Source of the DNA: Mytilinidion resinicola
Taxonomy: Eukaryota; Ascomycota; Dothideomycetes; Mytilinidiales; Mytilinidiaceae
Direction of reading: 5' to 3'
Assembly: GCF_010093595.1 (NCBI RefSeq)
Contig: NW_022985448.1
Coordinates: 1,220,593 to 1,284,592 of the forward strand
DNA length: 64,000 nucleotides
Part shown: piece after piece, positions 21,501-31,812 of the stretch
How the letters are laid out: each line of letters starts with the position of its first letter
Position numbering within the stretch: position 1 is the stretch's first letter
Notes under the pieces: generated by a model
Seen by the model: only the letters and a program-made list of their open reading frames with translations
Database searches by the model: none
Told to the model about the DNA's origin: nothing
Translations under genes and position numbers: made by a program

Positions 21501-23900
21501 GCTGCACATCTTCGCCTGTGGTCCCTGCGTCCCGTCCGGAGTGGTTGTCAGGAGGACCCCTCAGCAGTGGCGGCACAGCGGGATAAGGTCGACTATCAGG
21601 GCTTGGCATTCTTCCGATTCTTGCTCGTGAGCATTCTACTTCGCGTCCGGATTTCTGATAATGCACAAAAGCAACTCAAGCAGTGGCAGCATGAGTGCGC
21701 ATCAGTGTCAACTCGAACAAAACTGCCTAACAGGCAAGAAAAATTATCACTCGACATGCGGACGAGATCTCAGCATAGCACGCTATAGTAGTGGCAAAGA
21801 TGCGGGCCACATTGCCGAGGTGCAGACGATGCTGCAGGTGGATTGTGGCTGCTTTCGAGTCGCGATGGCGCCGCGATAGGCTCTGTCAGCCTGCTAGGCG
21901 GATCTGTTATTTCCACGCCAGTGACCGTTGGGCGCTGCCGCATCCTCTCAAGCATCCCTTCCAGTCTTGCTTCTTGCTACTTGCTCAGTACCTTGGCAAG
22001 TGGGCGCTTCCGATGTCAAAGCACCTCTAGAATTGCTTCTAGATTTGCTGCAATAGAGCGCAGATGGCAACACGATTACAAAATTGTATTTGCTTATTCC
22101 CGCTGCCACACTGCCTGACTCTACACAATACACAGTACATACTAACTTCATCAATACCCCTGCCAGCTGCCGTCACCGCAATTTATCTGGGCGTTCAGCC
22201 TGGATGGTGCTTTGGAGCCGGTCCCCATGTGATAGATCTGCGCGCGGTGCAGCAATTCGACCTGAACCGTGGTCTCGAAATGCTTTTCCACTTCCGCAAA
22301 TTCAGACATCGATCAGCATTTCTTACTGATATTGGTACAAGCTTCATCTTCCCCACGTGCTACATGGATGGCCTTGGCTGTCTCTTGGTTCAGGAAATTG
22401 GCTATAACCTCTCCGGGAACTTCCATGTCCGCATTCGTACATGTCGCTGCAATTAGCGCCAAGCCTAATCATGTACATTTTCCATCGACATATCGTGAGT
22501 CGTGACTCTGTGAGACCAAAGGCGACATCACCAAACTATTGATTACTGTGAGCTCTGGTCAGAGGCGGCCTGACCATGTTCATTTGGATTGGGATGTGAC
22601 AAAGTATTCCCCAGAAGCCACTGGCCAGTCAATATATCGGATCCACCAAAATCTTCCATACTGTCGGATTTCATGTGGAGAGATTTCTTGCTGCGTTCAA
22701 CGTCGAGGCTTTTGTTCATGGCACCTGACCCGATCCAAAGAAGATGCCCTGCGCGCTCATGAGTCTGCCTTCACTTGCCGTCGGCCAAGCTAGTGCGGGA
22801 AGACTCGGTGACCCTGAATCTTCATTTCTCCCGAGGATGAAACCTACTTGGTTTTTGAATTCTCGCCGTGTGTGGTAGACAATCTACGTCAAACCACGTC
22901 GCATTATATGTAGGCGTTGTTGCGAATTCATTACCTCCCATCTGGAGGGTGCCCTGGCTCCAAGCGCACTGACCCAGCCAGTCAACAAATTCACGATGCA
23001 ACGACTTCACCACAACTCATCACCAACTTTCTCCCGAGCACGGCCGCTTTTCTGGTCCATTTGCTTCTCCGCAGAGGTTGTGCCTTCCTGCGTGATTGGC
23101 GTGCTCGATCGGCGCCCAAGCTTTCTGGATGACAGCAGCCCCTGACTCTCACTGAACCCTGATCGCGCACCAAGGTGAGGGGGTCGTGAATGAGGCACTA
23201 CTTTGATAGGCTGTCGCGGCTGGCACACCGGGATCGGCCCTCAACGAAGAGGGGTTGTGGTGCTGATCTTCGGCCTTTTCGGATGGCTTCATCTTCACCG
23301 GCTTCCTCGCCAAGCATCAGCGTAAGCCTGTCCAGGATCTTCCCCTTTCCTCCCACGGCGCGCAGTGAACTAAATTCGTGGGGAGTCGAGCTATTCTCCA
23401 GGTCGCCGACCTGCCCTGAATCGCAAAAAGCATTCTCAACCCTAACCGATAGTGGTCAGATGTCACCCGGCCCTTGCGTGAAATGCTGCAGATGTCTGGC
23501 ATCGTGCGCGCATTGCGCGGCAGACCCCATGCATAATCAGAAAAGACGACCTCTGGAAGAAAAGGGCCGGCAGCAGGGGAACCTCCGGAGCAAGCATGTG
23601 GAGCACCACGTCATCCCATGGCAAAGATACACGATGCTAATCTTTGTTAACCTCTCGGTCAATGGTTTTACGATATGTCCAGTCAAGATGTTACTAAACA
23701 GTGCCTCGCATTTTCGCAACGACCTGATGCACTCATGCGGGCATCGGCGAGTGCATGAATCACTTGCATCCTGCGCGCTGCCCACACCGTCACTGACGCC
23801 TAGCTATTTACTTGTTCTGCTTCCTAGTATTATCCAGCATCTCTGGTACAACTCAAACCGTGGGTAATCTTTAGCAGAAGAAGACCACGAGCCATATAGC
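18556..23900. other. Upstream desert of the C2H2 gene, GC-rich part
   Basis: About 5.3 kb without a supportable gene. 18.6-21.6 kb is GC-rich, so long overlapping ORFs appear in several frames on both strands. None has recognisable domains or consistent splice structure. A (GT)8 run lies at 19035-19050. Long upstream regions are typical of fungal developmental regulators, so this may be 5'UTR plus promoter of the C2H2 gene. That is inference. Confidence 0.45.
19035..19050. repeat. (GT)8 microsatellite
   Basis: Sixteen bases of uninterrupted GT lie about 480 bp upstream of the C2H2 gene start, probably in its 5' region. Confidence 0.8.
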
Positions 23901-24806
23901 GATTCAAAGAAGCCTGTCTAATATATCTCGTCCTGGGTTAACGCACTGCCATTCAACGTGGCTCAGAAAGTTGCTCGACGATTCCGAATACCGATCTCCG
24001 ATCTTAACAAGATTTCCGAAAACGTTTTGAAGCACTACCAGAAGTGGCAAGTTGGTTTACACAGACTAATAAAAGCATACCATGAAGACTGTGTAGGGCA
24101 AGCAATACCCTACTAGTCTTCCATCCAGCTCGTACCGTCCGTGTATCGCTCCAATCAGATCTTGGTGCAAATTTATCACATCTATTATAGACAGAATTAT
24201 CCACACGACGTAGGTGAGTAGATGGCCCAAAGAAAAAAGGAAAGATACATGCTCAGCTACTAATTGTCACGTAGCAAGAGGCTGTAAGGACTGTGGGCTC
24301 TGTATTTGTCTAGGAGATGATGATGTGAAGAGAGGGCCAAGGAAGAAGGTGTTATATACGGAGGCGACATGCGCAGGAGTCATTGGGGAGTTGAGGCATT
24401 CTACTGATCAACCTCACAGTGAGTTGCCCGTAATGCCAATCAATGAGGATTATCTCACGCCTACGCGTCTTGGAGAGATGGGTCAGAGAAATTCAGATTG
24501 TGAAACGCCAATACTCGTACATCACGCTCACATGAAGCTCGGCTTCGAAGATTACCTTCAATGGAAAACCGGACAATAGAGAAGACATACACAAACTCTA
24601 GGGACAAGCAATTGAATCACAGGCCATAGACGCGAGGGGACCTGCTTCTTCGGCAGCATGAAGTAGACCATTGTTCGCACTACAGATGGTGACATCTCAA
24701 TATCCATGGTACCATGATGTATCAAGGTAGGAAAAAAAACCAGCCCAAGCTCAACTACGGTCTCCGAAATGCTCCACTGCTCTGCAATCTAGAAGCCCCC
24801 TCACAT

Positions 24807-25278
24807 TAGTATATGGAATCACTGAGTAGCCGCTGGCGGCCGTCCTCACAGATCTCCACTTCGAACAATCCCAAACTTTCACGAAAGTCTGGAGCCCGCA
24901 CCTTACTACGCACTTGTCCACCAATCTCACGACCAAGGGCATTGAGGCCTTGGTGGGTATCCGACGACACGTAGAGAATTTTGTCCTCAAATGGGATCTG
25001 CTCCGGTTGGCTACGGATGATGAGGTATCGCGCGATTTCGTGATGAAGATGAATAGGCGTTGAAGGCGTGGTTAAACAGTAGTAGCTCAGGATGCCGTGC
25101 CTACATTTTCCGCATGTGCAAACTTCGCGTCTATACCATGTTTTTAGAGGCGACTCGATGTCATTAGACAAGGCAGTTCATACCCCTAACTGTCGGAGCA
25201 CGTGGAACACGGGGTAGGCAGCATTGTTGTGTGAGGCCAATCGATATGGTCTCATACCTTCTCCTCCTTAGACATCTA
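24807..25278 (-). CDS. Unrecognised possible two-exon gene
   Basis: The frame from 25153 down to 24807 is open for about 115 codons and reads like protein. It includes a cysteine motif (CTCGKCRHG) and later stretches such as FEDKILYVSSDTHQGLNALG and FRESLGLFEVEICEDGRQ. It has no ATG of its own at the 5' end. A possible short first exon (ATG near 25278, MSKEEK) could splice with a GTATGA donor and an AG just before the Ser-Pro-Leu codons, skipping an in-frame break. That splice is speculative. I do not recognise a family. It may be a remnant, since it lies in the repeat-bearing desert near another degenerate fragment. Confidence 0.28.
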
Positions 25279-25587
25279 CAGACGCTAACACGAAGATAGA
25301 CGCTGCAGTAGACCAAAAAGACCGAGTCTTGTTATTCGCAACGTGCCCTTCTGCCACCCGCTCAAGGCTAGGTGACAAATGGACATTGAGTCTTTCGGCC
25401 CTGAACATTGCTGCCCTGGATTTTGAGCATCGCTATACAGCCCTGTGTCTCGAATCAGCTTTTGCAACCAATAGCCTTGAGCCAGTAATGCTGTCGGAGT
25501 GGAACTAGTTGGAACCATCACGCGCGTATGCTCTCCACGCCAGAGGGAGATCGTTGACCGAAACAAGACCGTCTTAACTCTAATCAT

Positions 25588-25785
25588 CTATATGTCACAG
25601 TCAGAGACAGGCTCCAAGCCGACCAAGTCCTCAGTGTTGCAGATTAACAGGCTGATTTCAGTGTGACCACTAGTGTGCGTAAAAGACTCGACGTCCATGG
25701 AGACAAAAATGACTTCTTCATCGAATGGAAAAGGCGGTGGAGAGTTGTAGTTGGATTTGAATTGCTTGGTTAAAGAGAACGCCCA
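25588..25785 (-). pseudogene. Gfd2/YDR514C-like nuclease-fold fragment
   Basis: A 65-codon open stretch ends at a TAG (25590-25588). Its core, FPFDEEVIFVSMDVESF followed by HTEISLLICNTEDLVGLEP, resembles the opening of the fungal Gfd2/YDR514C-like C-terminal domain, a DEDDh-type exonuclease fold. In that domain an F(V/I)SxDVE strand is followed by TEIG and then DT.DL. The rest of the domain (the RARH and GCxDRFxFG blocks I expect) is not found downstream in any frame. No start codon precedes it: an in-frame TAA lies at 25788-25786. It is best read as a truncated relic, or a single exon of a badly decayed gene. Family assignment rests on a short match recalled from memory. Confidence 0.4.
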
Positions 25786-26233
25786 TTAGAGGACGCCCAT
25801 TATGCTAGCCGGAAAAGTAGGGCTTCTTAAGGGTCTTCCTGGGATCACACAGTTTCTTGTCCGTAATAATCTAGCCGCACTATTCTGCAATATGTATAAG
25901 GTCTAGGAAAATAAGATTGTCCAGCAGTACTTACTTTCTCTCCTAGGGTGATTGAACTAAGGATGTTGCTTCTTGTTAATAGGGTCGTAGACCATCTAGG
26001 TGTTAATTGAATACTTTGCAAGCCGCTTCTCCTTGCCACCCCAGAGGTTAACCTTGAAGTGCTCGAGCGACACTGCCCTCTATTCCTGTTAGACTATCCT
26101 CTACTCTCTTCGCACTCCCCTCTACCTCTTTACACTCTCCCCTCTCCTTGACCTCCCCTAAGCTGCTAGTGTTGATATCTGGATCCTCCGATGTGCCGAC
26201 ATCGTTCTCGTGCATGAAAGACAGTACTTATAC

Positions 26234-26338
26234 CTCTCCACACTCCCCTCCGATCTCTCTGCACTCCCGTCTGATCTCTCTACACTCCCGTCTGATCTGT
26301 CTGCACTCCCGTCTGATCTGTCTGCATTCCCTCAACTC
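26234..26338. repeat. 21-bp minisatellite, five units
   Basis: Five consecutive 21-base units start at 26234, 26255, 26276, 26297 and 26318. The type unit is CTCTCTGCACTCCCGTCTGA plus T. The middle three differ by one or two bases and the outer two are more diverged. The array lies in a pyrimidine-rich tract running from about 26080. It stays open in one frame (a 7-residue LHSRLI-type repeat), but nothing suggests it is translated. Confidence 0.85.
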
Positions 26339-26904
26339 TCTCCGCGTTCTATTGCTTTTTCCCCCCACACCCTCAGACTCCAGCCTGGCAAGAAAGAACT
26401 TTTTCACACTTCTCATTTTCTCATTCTCGAATTTCTTCTCTGTTTCGCGTTTTGTTGTCGCTGTTTTTGCTCTTGCTGATTATTCTCAGCATCTCTCTTC
26501 CATATACTGTCGAGAACTACGATGATCAGTGCCGGTTTTTTGGGATGCGCTGGAGCTGGCGAGACAACGAGGCTCTTTCGGGCATGTCGCAAGTGCACGG
26601 AATGGAAATCGACAGTAGACCCGAAGACAATCTATTTTGTGACTTCGCTCGAGTCCGCGCTCGAATCGATGAGGTCCGGACCGAAAAGGCCTCCAGGCCT
26701 TCTGTATCCATCAATGCGTCCGTGTTTCAGCAAGCCTCAGTTTCTCAGGCGCCTAGCCATTCTGCACTGCATCTGTTAACTCGTCTGGGGCCCATTAGTC
26801 CAAAGAGCGCGTCGTAATCTACGTTGCACTTGCACACGCTACCTTATTAGGCGTTTAGATTAATCGTTTGTGAGGCATGCTCGATTTTGGAGGGATACAA
26901 ACGA

Positions 26905-27380
26905 AGCTACAGCGCCTTGACAGAAGTCTGAGCACACTCGCTCACCATCGTTTGAGGTGCTTCAGAACATCAAAAAAGTTACGATAATATTCAAAGGCCT
27001 TGAGAGCTTGAATTAGGGAGGTTTCATACGCTTACAGTCGGCCTACTTGCCCGCTGTTTGTGGTGCTTCAGCCCATCATCATACTTCTGGAAGAGATCAG
27101 AAGACGACGTGTGCAAACTTGTGTCCTATTACTGTATATCTCTAGCTACAGTGCCTTGCTAAGAGTCTGGGCGCATTTCTCACCACCGTTGGAGATGCTT
27201 CGGCGCATTCTAAAAGCTTTGGTAAGATGTAAAGTTCCCGAGGGCTTGAATCAAAGAGATCTCACCCCCTGATAGTCCGCCTACTTGCCGCTGTTTGTGG
27301 TGCTTCAACACCTCGTTAAAATTTGGCACGAGATGAAAAAGCCGTCGTGCCCAAACTTGGGTCCTGTTATTGTAAGTCCT
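26905..27380. repeat. Diverged tandem repeat, period about 239 bp
   Basis: Two direct copies abut at 26905-27143 and 27144-27380. Shared landmarks in the same order are AGCTACAG.GCCTTG, AGTCTG.GC, CTCACCA.CGTT, GATGCTTC/GGTGCTTC, GAGGGCTTGAAT-like, GTC.GCCTACTTGC, GCTGTTTGTGGTGCTTCA and AAACTTG.GTCCT.TTA. Differences are many and often C/T or G/A. This would fit repeat-induced point mutation of a duplicated element, but I did not count them. No coding potential or terminal repeats are seen, so the parent element is unknown. Confidence 0.75.
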
Positions 27381-27958
27381 GAACATGGGCCTCCATTCCA
27401 TCTCCTGGTAATGAAATGGCTTATGTTTGGAAATGCTGCAATCTCCCCGTCATGGCACGACCAATCATGAATGCGGTCGTTCACACATAACACTCACAAA
27501 CAACGAGCATTGAGTTGGTCCATCATACCCAAATCGGCGCCTCTATTCAAGGCATCCAGATCTGACATGCATTCATATGTACCTACACCACGCAACGTCG
27601 CTCCATCGCGAATGCTAGCTCGTAATCCCTCCAATCGGTGGAACAGCAAATAATGAACCGCTGCTTCAAAGTCCCATGACTGTCATCCGATTAATGCTAA
27701 AAGCTCCACCCATGTCGCATCGCGTCTGAACCCTCCCAGAGGGTTTTTACCAGCCTTTTCCAGGCGGCCGAGATATCGTCGATTCAAGCGTCTCGGCAAG
27801 ATCACGGCTCGTCCCTATTCGGCCTCCTGGAGGACTTCATGTCTTCAGGTTACCCAGGCGTAGACGTGGCGAGTGCTGTTACGAATATACAAAAAATAGA
27901 ATCGTCTCAATCATAATGCAAGACTGGGCCGTAGTGTACAATCCAAGGAACCACTCAT

Positions 27959-30412
27959 CTAGTGGAGAAAGCCCGACTTCTTCCGCCCTAGGCTAAACCG
28001 GTTCTTCATCTTTTCGGGCTTGTCTGGCGTGCCGGTGGCGGGCGTCGTCGTATCGTTATTCTCCGCTTCCACTGTAGAAGCGGGAGTCTCTTGGATATTA
28101 AGAGGTTGCGTAAGTTCATGTTCCGTCTTTTCTTTTCCGGACCAAAACTTGGGTTTATGCCGAATGCTCATACTGCTGTGTCTGAACCGGCTCAAACCTC
28201 CACCCTTCGTGTTTTCTTTGTCTTTCCCAACGCCGCTCTTCTCGGCTGTTGCTGCTGTGCGCTGGGCCTCCTCTGCTGCTGTCTGTTTGCTCAAAGCCAG
28301 TGCCGCCCTGAGATCTTCCTCTTGCTTCCTGTAGGTCTCCCGGCGCTTGAGCTCCATTTCTTTCTGCTTGAGTTTTGCCTGCCTCTCCAACTCTTTCTCT
28401 GCCGCCTTCCTCTCCTTCTCCTCTTTCGCCTTCTCTTTTTTAGACTGCAGGTTGCTTTTCTTCGAGCTGAGGGGTGGTGCTAGTATACCGGTGGATGTTA
28501 CCGCATGCTCAATAGGGTTCGGGTCGTGGTGCAGTAGTGGAGGAGCAGTAGCAGCATGGTCAAGATTGACAAACTCGGGCTCTTCGGTCGCTGGCGTCGT
28601 AGCGTGGTGAATGGGATGGTGATCGTTGAGAGGCTGCGCATGACCATTCTGTTTCCCACTCACCGGTACCCCGTTCTTCTCGCTTTCAGATGCTCGTGTT
28701 GCAGCTGCCAAACCCTCGGCTTCTTGTTCTTTCTGCATAGCTTCCAAGGTAGTCTCCTGGTAGAAAAGCACGTAGGCGCACGCGAGTACGTTTTCTCCGC
28801 CAAAGAAGTTCCGCACGTAGTCTTTGTCTACCGGCTCCACCATCTCGTCGTCGAAGAGTAGCCATCCTCTGTCTTGTGTTTTGATAACGGAAACGTAATG
28901 GCCATGGTACGGGCCGCCTCCTATGTGTACAATGATAGCGTAAAGCTCGTAAAGCCGGTCCGGGTCCTCCGCGTCATCGGTGGTATTGAATAGCCGAAGA
29001 TAGTAAGGATATACGACTCGGTGAAAAAGCTTCTGCAAACGTTGCAAGTCTTCGGTGTACTTGAACCGCTTAAGGTGAAGAGCCAAGACCCGTGGTAATC
29101 GCTTGATTTTCATTCTCTTCTCCGCTTCTTGTAGGCCGCCACACTTGTCGCAGTGGAACTTGTTCCGTTCGCACAGCATCTCCTCCTCAGAGAACTTTCG
29201 TAGACAGGACGTTACTGAAGAATGCTGCTCGAGGTCGACTGATAAGTCAAGGAATGCCTCATCCCTTTGAGACGTGTTTTCACACGTTAAACACCGTGTC
29301 TCAGATGTAAGTGTGCCCTCAAACAGCTCATGGACCCAGCCGGTATTCAGCGTTGGAGAGTTCGAGCCTCCTGAGGTAGGTACAACAGCGGACACAGCTG
29401 ATGTCAGGGCATTGACGAACCCCGCTTCTGATGCCCCCCCATTTTGATCAGTCGACTTATTATTTAGCTGGTTTGAAAACTGCTCAACGTTTTCCACCAC
29501 CTCATTCAGGAGTAAGTTCAGGAACTCATGGGCGTCCTGGTGCATGGCAGATCGGAACATCTCATGTTGCCGCCGTAGAATCTCAAGGAACTTGTGAGGG
29601 CTCACTACGCCGATACGTGATCGATGAGAGATTATTGCCTCGAATATGTCCTTTAACGAGGTAAATAGCGACTCGGACATGCCGTAACTGTGCGAGTTTT
29701 CGTAGTCCATGTTCAACACCGGGCCAGCAGCCAAGGCTAGCTTCTTCTTGTATTCTGGCGAGTCCTTGTTGTCCTCGGGCTTCGTTCCTGGGGGGTTCGT
29801 ATCTTTGCCGGGCATGGCCACGGGCTTGCGCGGTGAAGGTTGATTCGGACTTGACAACGAATTCCTCGTTTTGGTAGGCGACAAGGCGCCATTATGTCCA
29901 TTTGCGGATGGTGATATGTCGGTATACAAGCGGAGCTGAGAGGATGGTCTCTCGAGAATCTCCTGCGGAGACCTGGTGGGGAAGTTGATGACCTGTTCCC
30001 GAAAGGGGACCGAGTAGTAGAGACATTGGATTATAGAGTTGCAGTAGCTGGGCAATCGAGCGTCAGTTGTAAGGGTGGGTAGGAGTAGGGGTGGAGGGAA
30101 GGTACCAGGTGCTCCCAAACTGGCGTCGGTGTTAGCGCAAATAAGACATCAGCAGCACCGAGGAGACGTACATTCTCAAACCCGAAGAACTTGTCACTGC
30201 CGTCGTCGCGTATAGGCCCGGCGTCGGCCAGGAGCTTCTCGAGGGGCGTGGGCTGGGGGGCATTGGGGTCCTTCTTCGTCGGGGTGCTGGCCGAAGCTGG
30301 ACTTGCTGGCTGTGCAGCACTCGGGGTTAGCCATTGCGCCGCATCACAAACAGGAGGGGGCACGGCGTTGACGGACCTGCTTCGGTACGAATCTGTTGAA
30401 GAAGGAGGTCAT
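27959..30412 (-). CDS. creB: CreB-type ubiquitin carboxyl-terminal hydrolase
   Basis: Four exons, 30412-30377, 30309-30172, 30119-30106 and 30047-27959, give 758 aa (Aspergillus CreB is of similar size). CreB is the USP12/46-class deubiquitinase that acts with the WD40 protein CreC in carbon catabolite repression. The Cys box is [16 protein letters not shown], with the nucleophile as Cys63. Its codon is split by the last intron and most of the box lies on a 14-nt exon. The zinc-binding CLTC and CDKC pairs, the His box [12 protein letters not shown] (near 444) and FDDEMVEPV are present. The C terminus is a Lys/Glu coiled coil followed by a UIM-like [13 protein letters not shown] (near 638), as noted in the findings. 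The start [12 protein letters not shown] matches the short basic N terminus of the family. Confidence 0.95.
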
Positions 30413-31812
30413 GCTGCGGGCGGGAGGCTCGTGGAGCCGGGGGCGCGGTGGTGGTGAGGGTGGTGTGGATGACGGAGCAGCTCACGACGGGACGGCGCGA
30501 GCGAGAGGGCAGGTCCCCGAGAGTTGCAGCGAGCGGAGGCGGAACATGGAGACGCGGCCGTGACAGCGGTGGTGAATGCGGTGCAGGCGAGGCGGGAGCA
30601 ACGTGCTAGTTATACAGCGGGTGTTGCGGCGCAGGTGTCGGTGCTGCCGTGGTGGAGAGGAGGATTGGGAGTGGGAGCAGGCCGTACCGAAGCGCGAAGC
30701 ATCAGGCAGGTCACCTCTGCAGCGGCCTCGTCGCCAGCGCGGCCCACGAATCACGCCCGCGGTCGCCTCCCCAGGATTGCGGCAGCCTCTCCCAGCGACC
30801 GTGCAGGCGGTCTCGTCGACAGCACCGCTGCGGGGCCGGCCTGCCCAGGGACCAGACTCACCTCCACCCGGGCAGCGTCCACGGGCGCCATGCGTGGCAA
30901 AGGAGACTGCTCGGGACAGCACCACGCGACACCACTTTCGCGCCGCCCGCACTCGTGAGCGAGGGGGACCACGGCCAGCGAATGCACCGTCAAGGGCTAA
31001 ATGCAGCGGCTGTCCGGCGCCCTCCAAAACGGAACCGTCACCGACCCGCGCCCAGTCTCGCCATCCCACATTGGAAATGCAGCCTGATTGTCGGATGTTG
31101 TCCTGATACGTGGGGTAGCGCCTCTCGAGCGGATTCAATAGTCGAAGGACTGCCGGGTTGTCTCTCGTGACATGGTTTCTTTGTGCTGGGAAGAGATGTC
31201 GAGCTGATATGCTCTCAACCATGAGGCACCCAACGGACGATTTCCCACGGCCGACGCTGATCTTTAGCTTCAGCTATGTAACTAATTAGACAGTTTCGAC
31301 AGCATCAGTGTAATCCTATCTTGGCGGTTGATCAGTGTATAACGTGCATAACAAAGTTGAGGAAAACCATGCACCACAAGCAATTGGGGACGGCTGGGGG
31401 GATGTCTTATATGCATATCTGTGTAGATGCACTTATTGTAGTCGACCAAGAACATGCCAATAGATTAAGTGCCCGACACGGCAGCTAAATATACTCTCCG
31501 CAACGCAGGAACCCGTGAAGCCTACAGGCCCTATCAGGCGGCAGACTGAGGCATCGTGGAGCCACCGATCTGCACTTTGCTGCGAGGACCCCTCCAGTTC
31601 ACCCACTTGATAGTACATGGACTAATGCCACCATGCTAGGTAACAGACAATCCCATAACACCGGCCAGTGGGCCACCCAAAAAATGCAGGCCTCCCTTGA
31701 AACGTGAATGCAGACCAAGAAATAAGAGACATACCCATACTAGTACACAACGCACTCGTGGACGCCATATACCTCCAGCGCCATGCAGATGCTGACCAGA
31801 TCTGGAACACCA
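30413..31812. other. creB upstream region and LSD1 3' flank
   Basis: 1.4 kb between two minus-strand genes. 30.45-31.1 kb is very GC-rich and gives overlapping spurious ORFs on both strands with Arg/Pro/Ala-rich translations. I regard it as creB promoter and 5'UTR. The 31.2-31.8 kb part is AT-richer and should include the LSD1 3'UTR. Confidence 0.5.

Larger units (their letters stand above)
23901..27958. other. AT-richer gene desert with decaying repeats
   Basis: About 4 kb between the GC-rich desert and creB. It is visibly richer in A and T, contains no intact gene that I recognise, and holds the Gfd2-like fragment, an unrecognised minus-strand ORF, a minisatellite and a diverged tandem repeat, each listed separately. 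The mix fits a relic of degenerated duplicated DNA. Confidence 0.5.

Noticed and set aside
24214..24579. 121-codon plus-strand ORF
   Set aside because: It opens with GTG, has no ATG until late in the frame, and shows no domain or splice partner.
30482..31222. 246-codon minus-strand ORF upstream of creB
   Set aside because: GC-driven composition, overlaps similar-length plus-strand ORFs, and no recognisable motif; likely creB promoter and leader.
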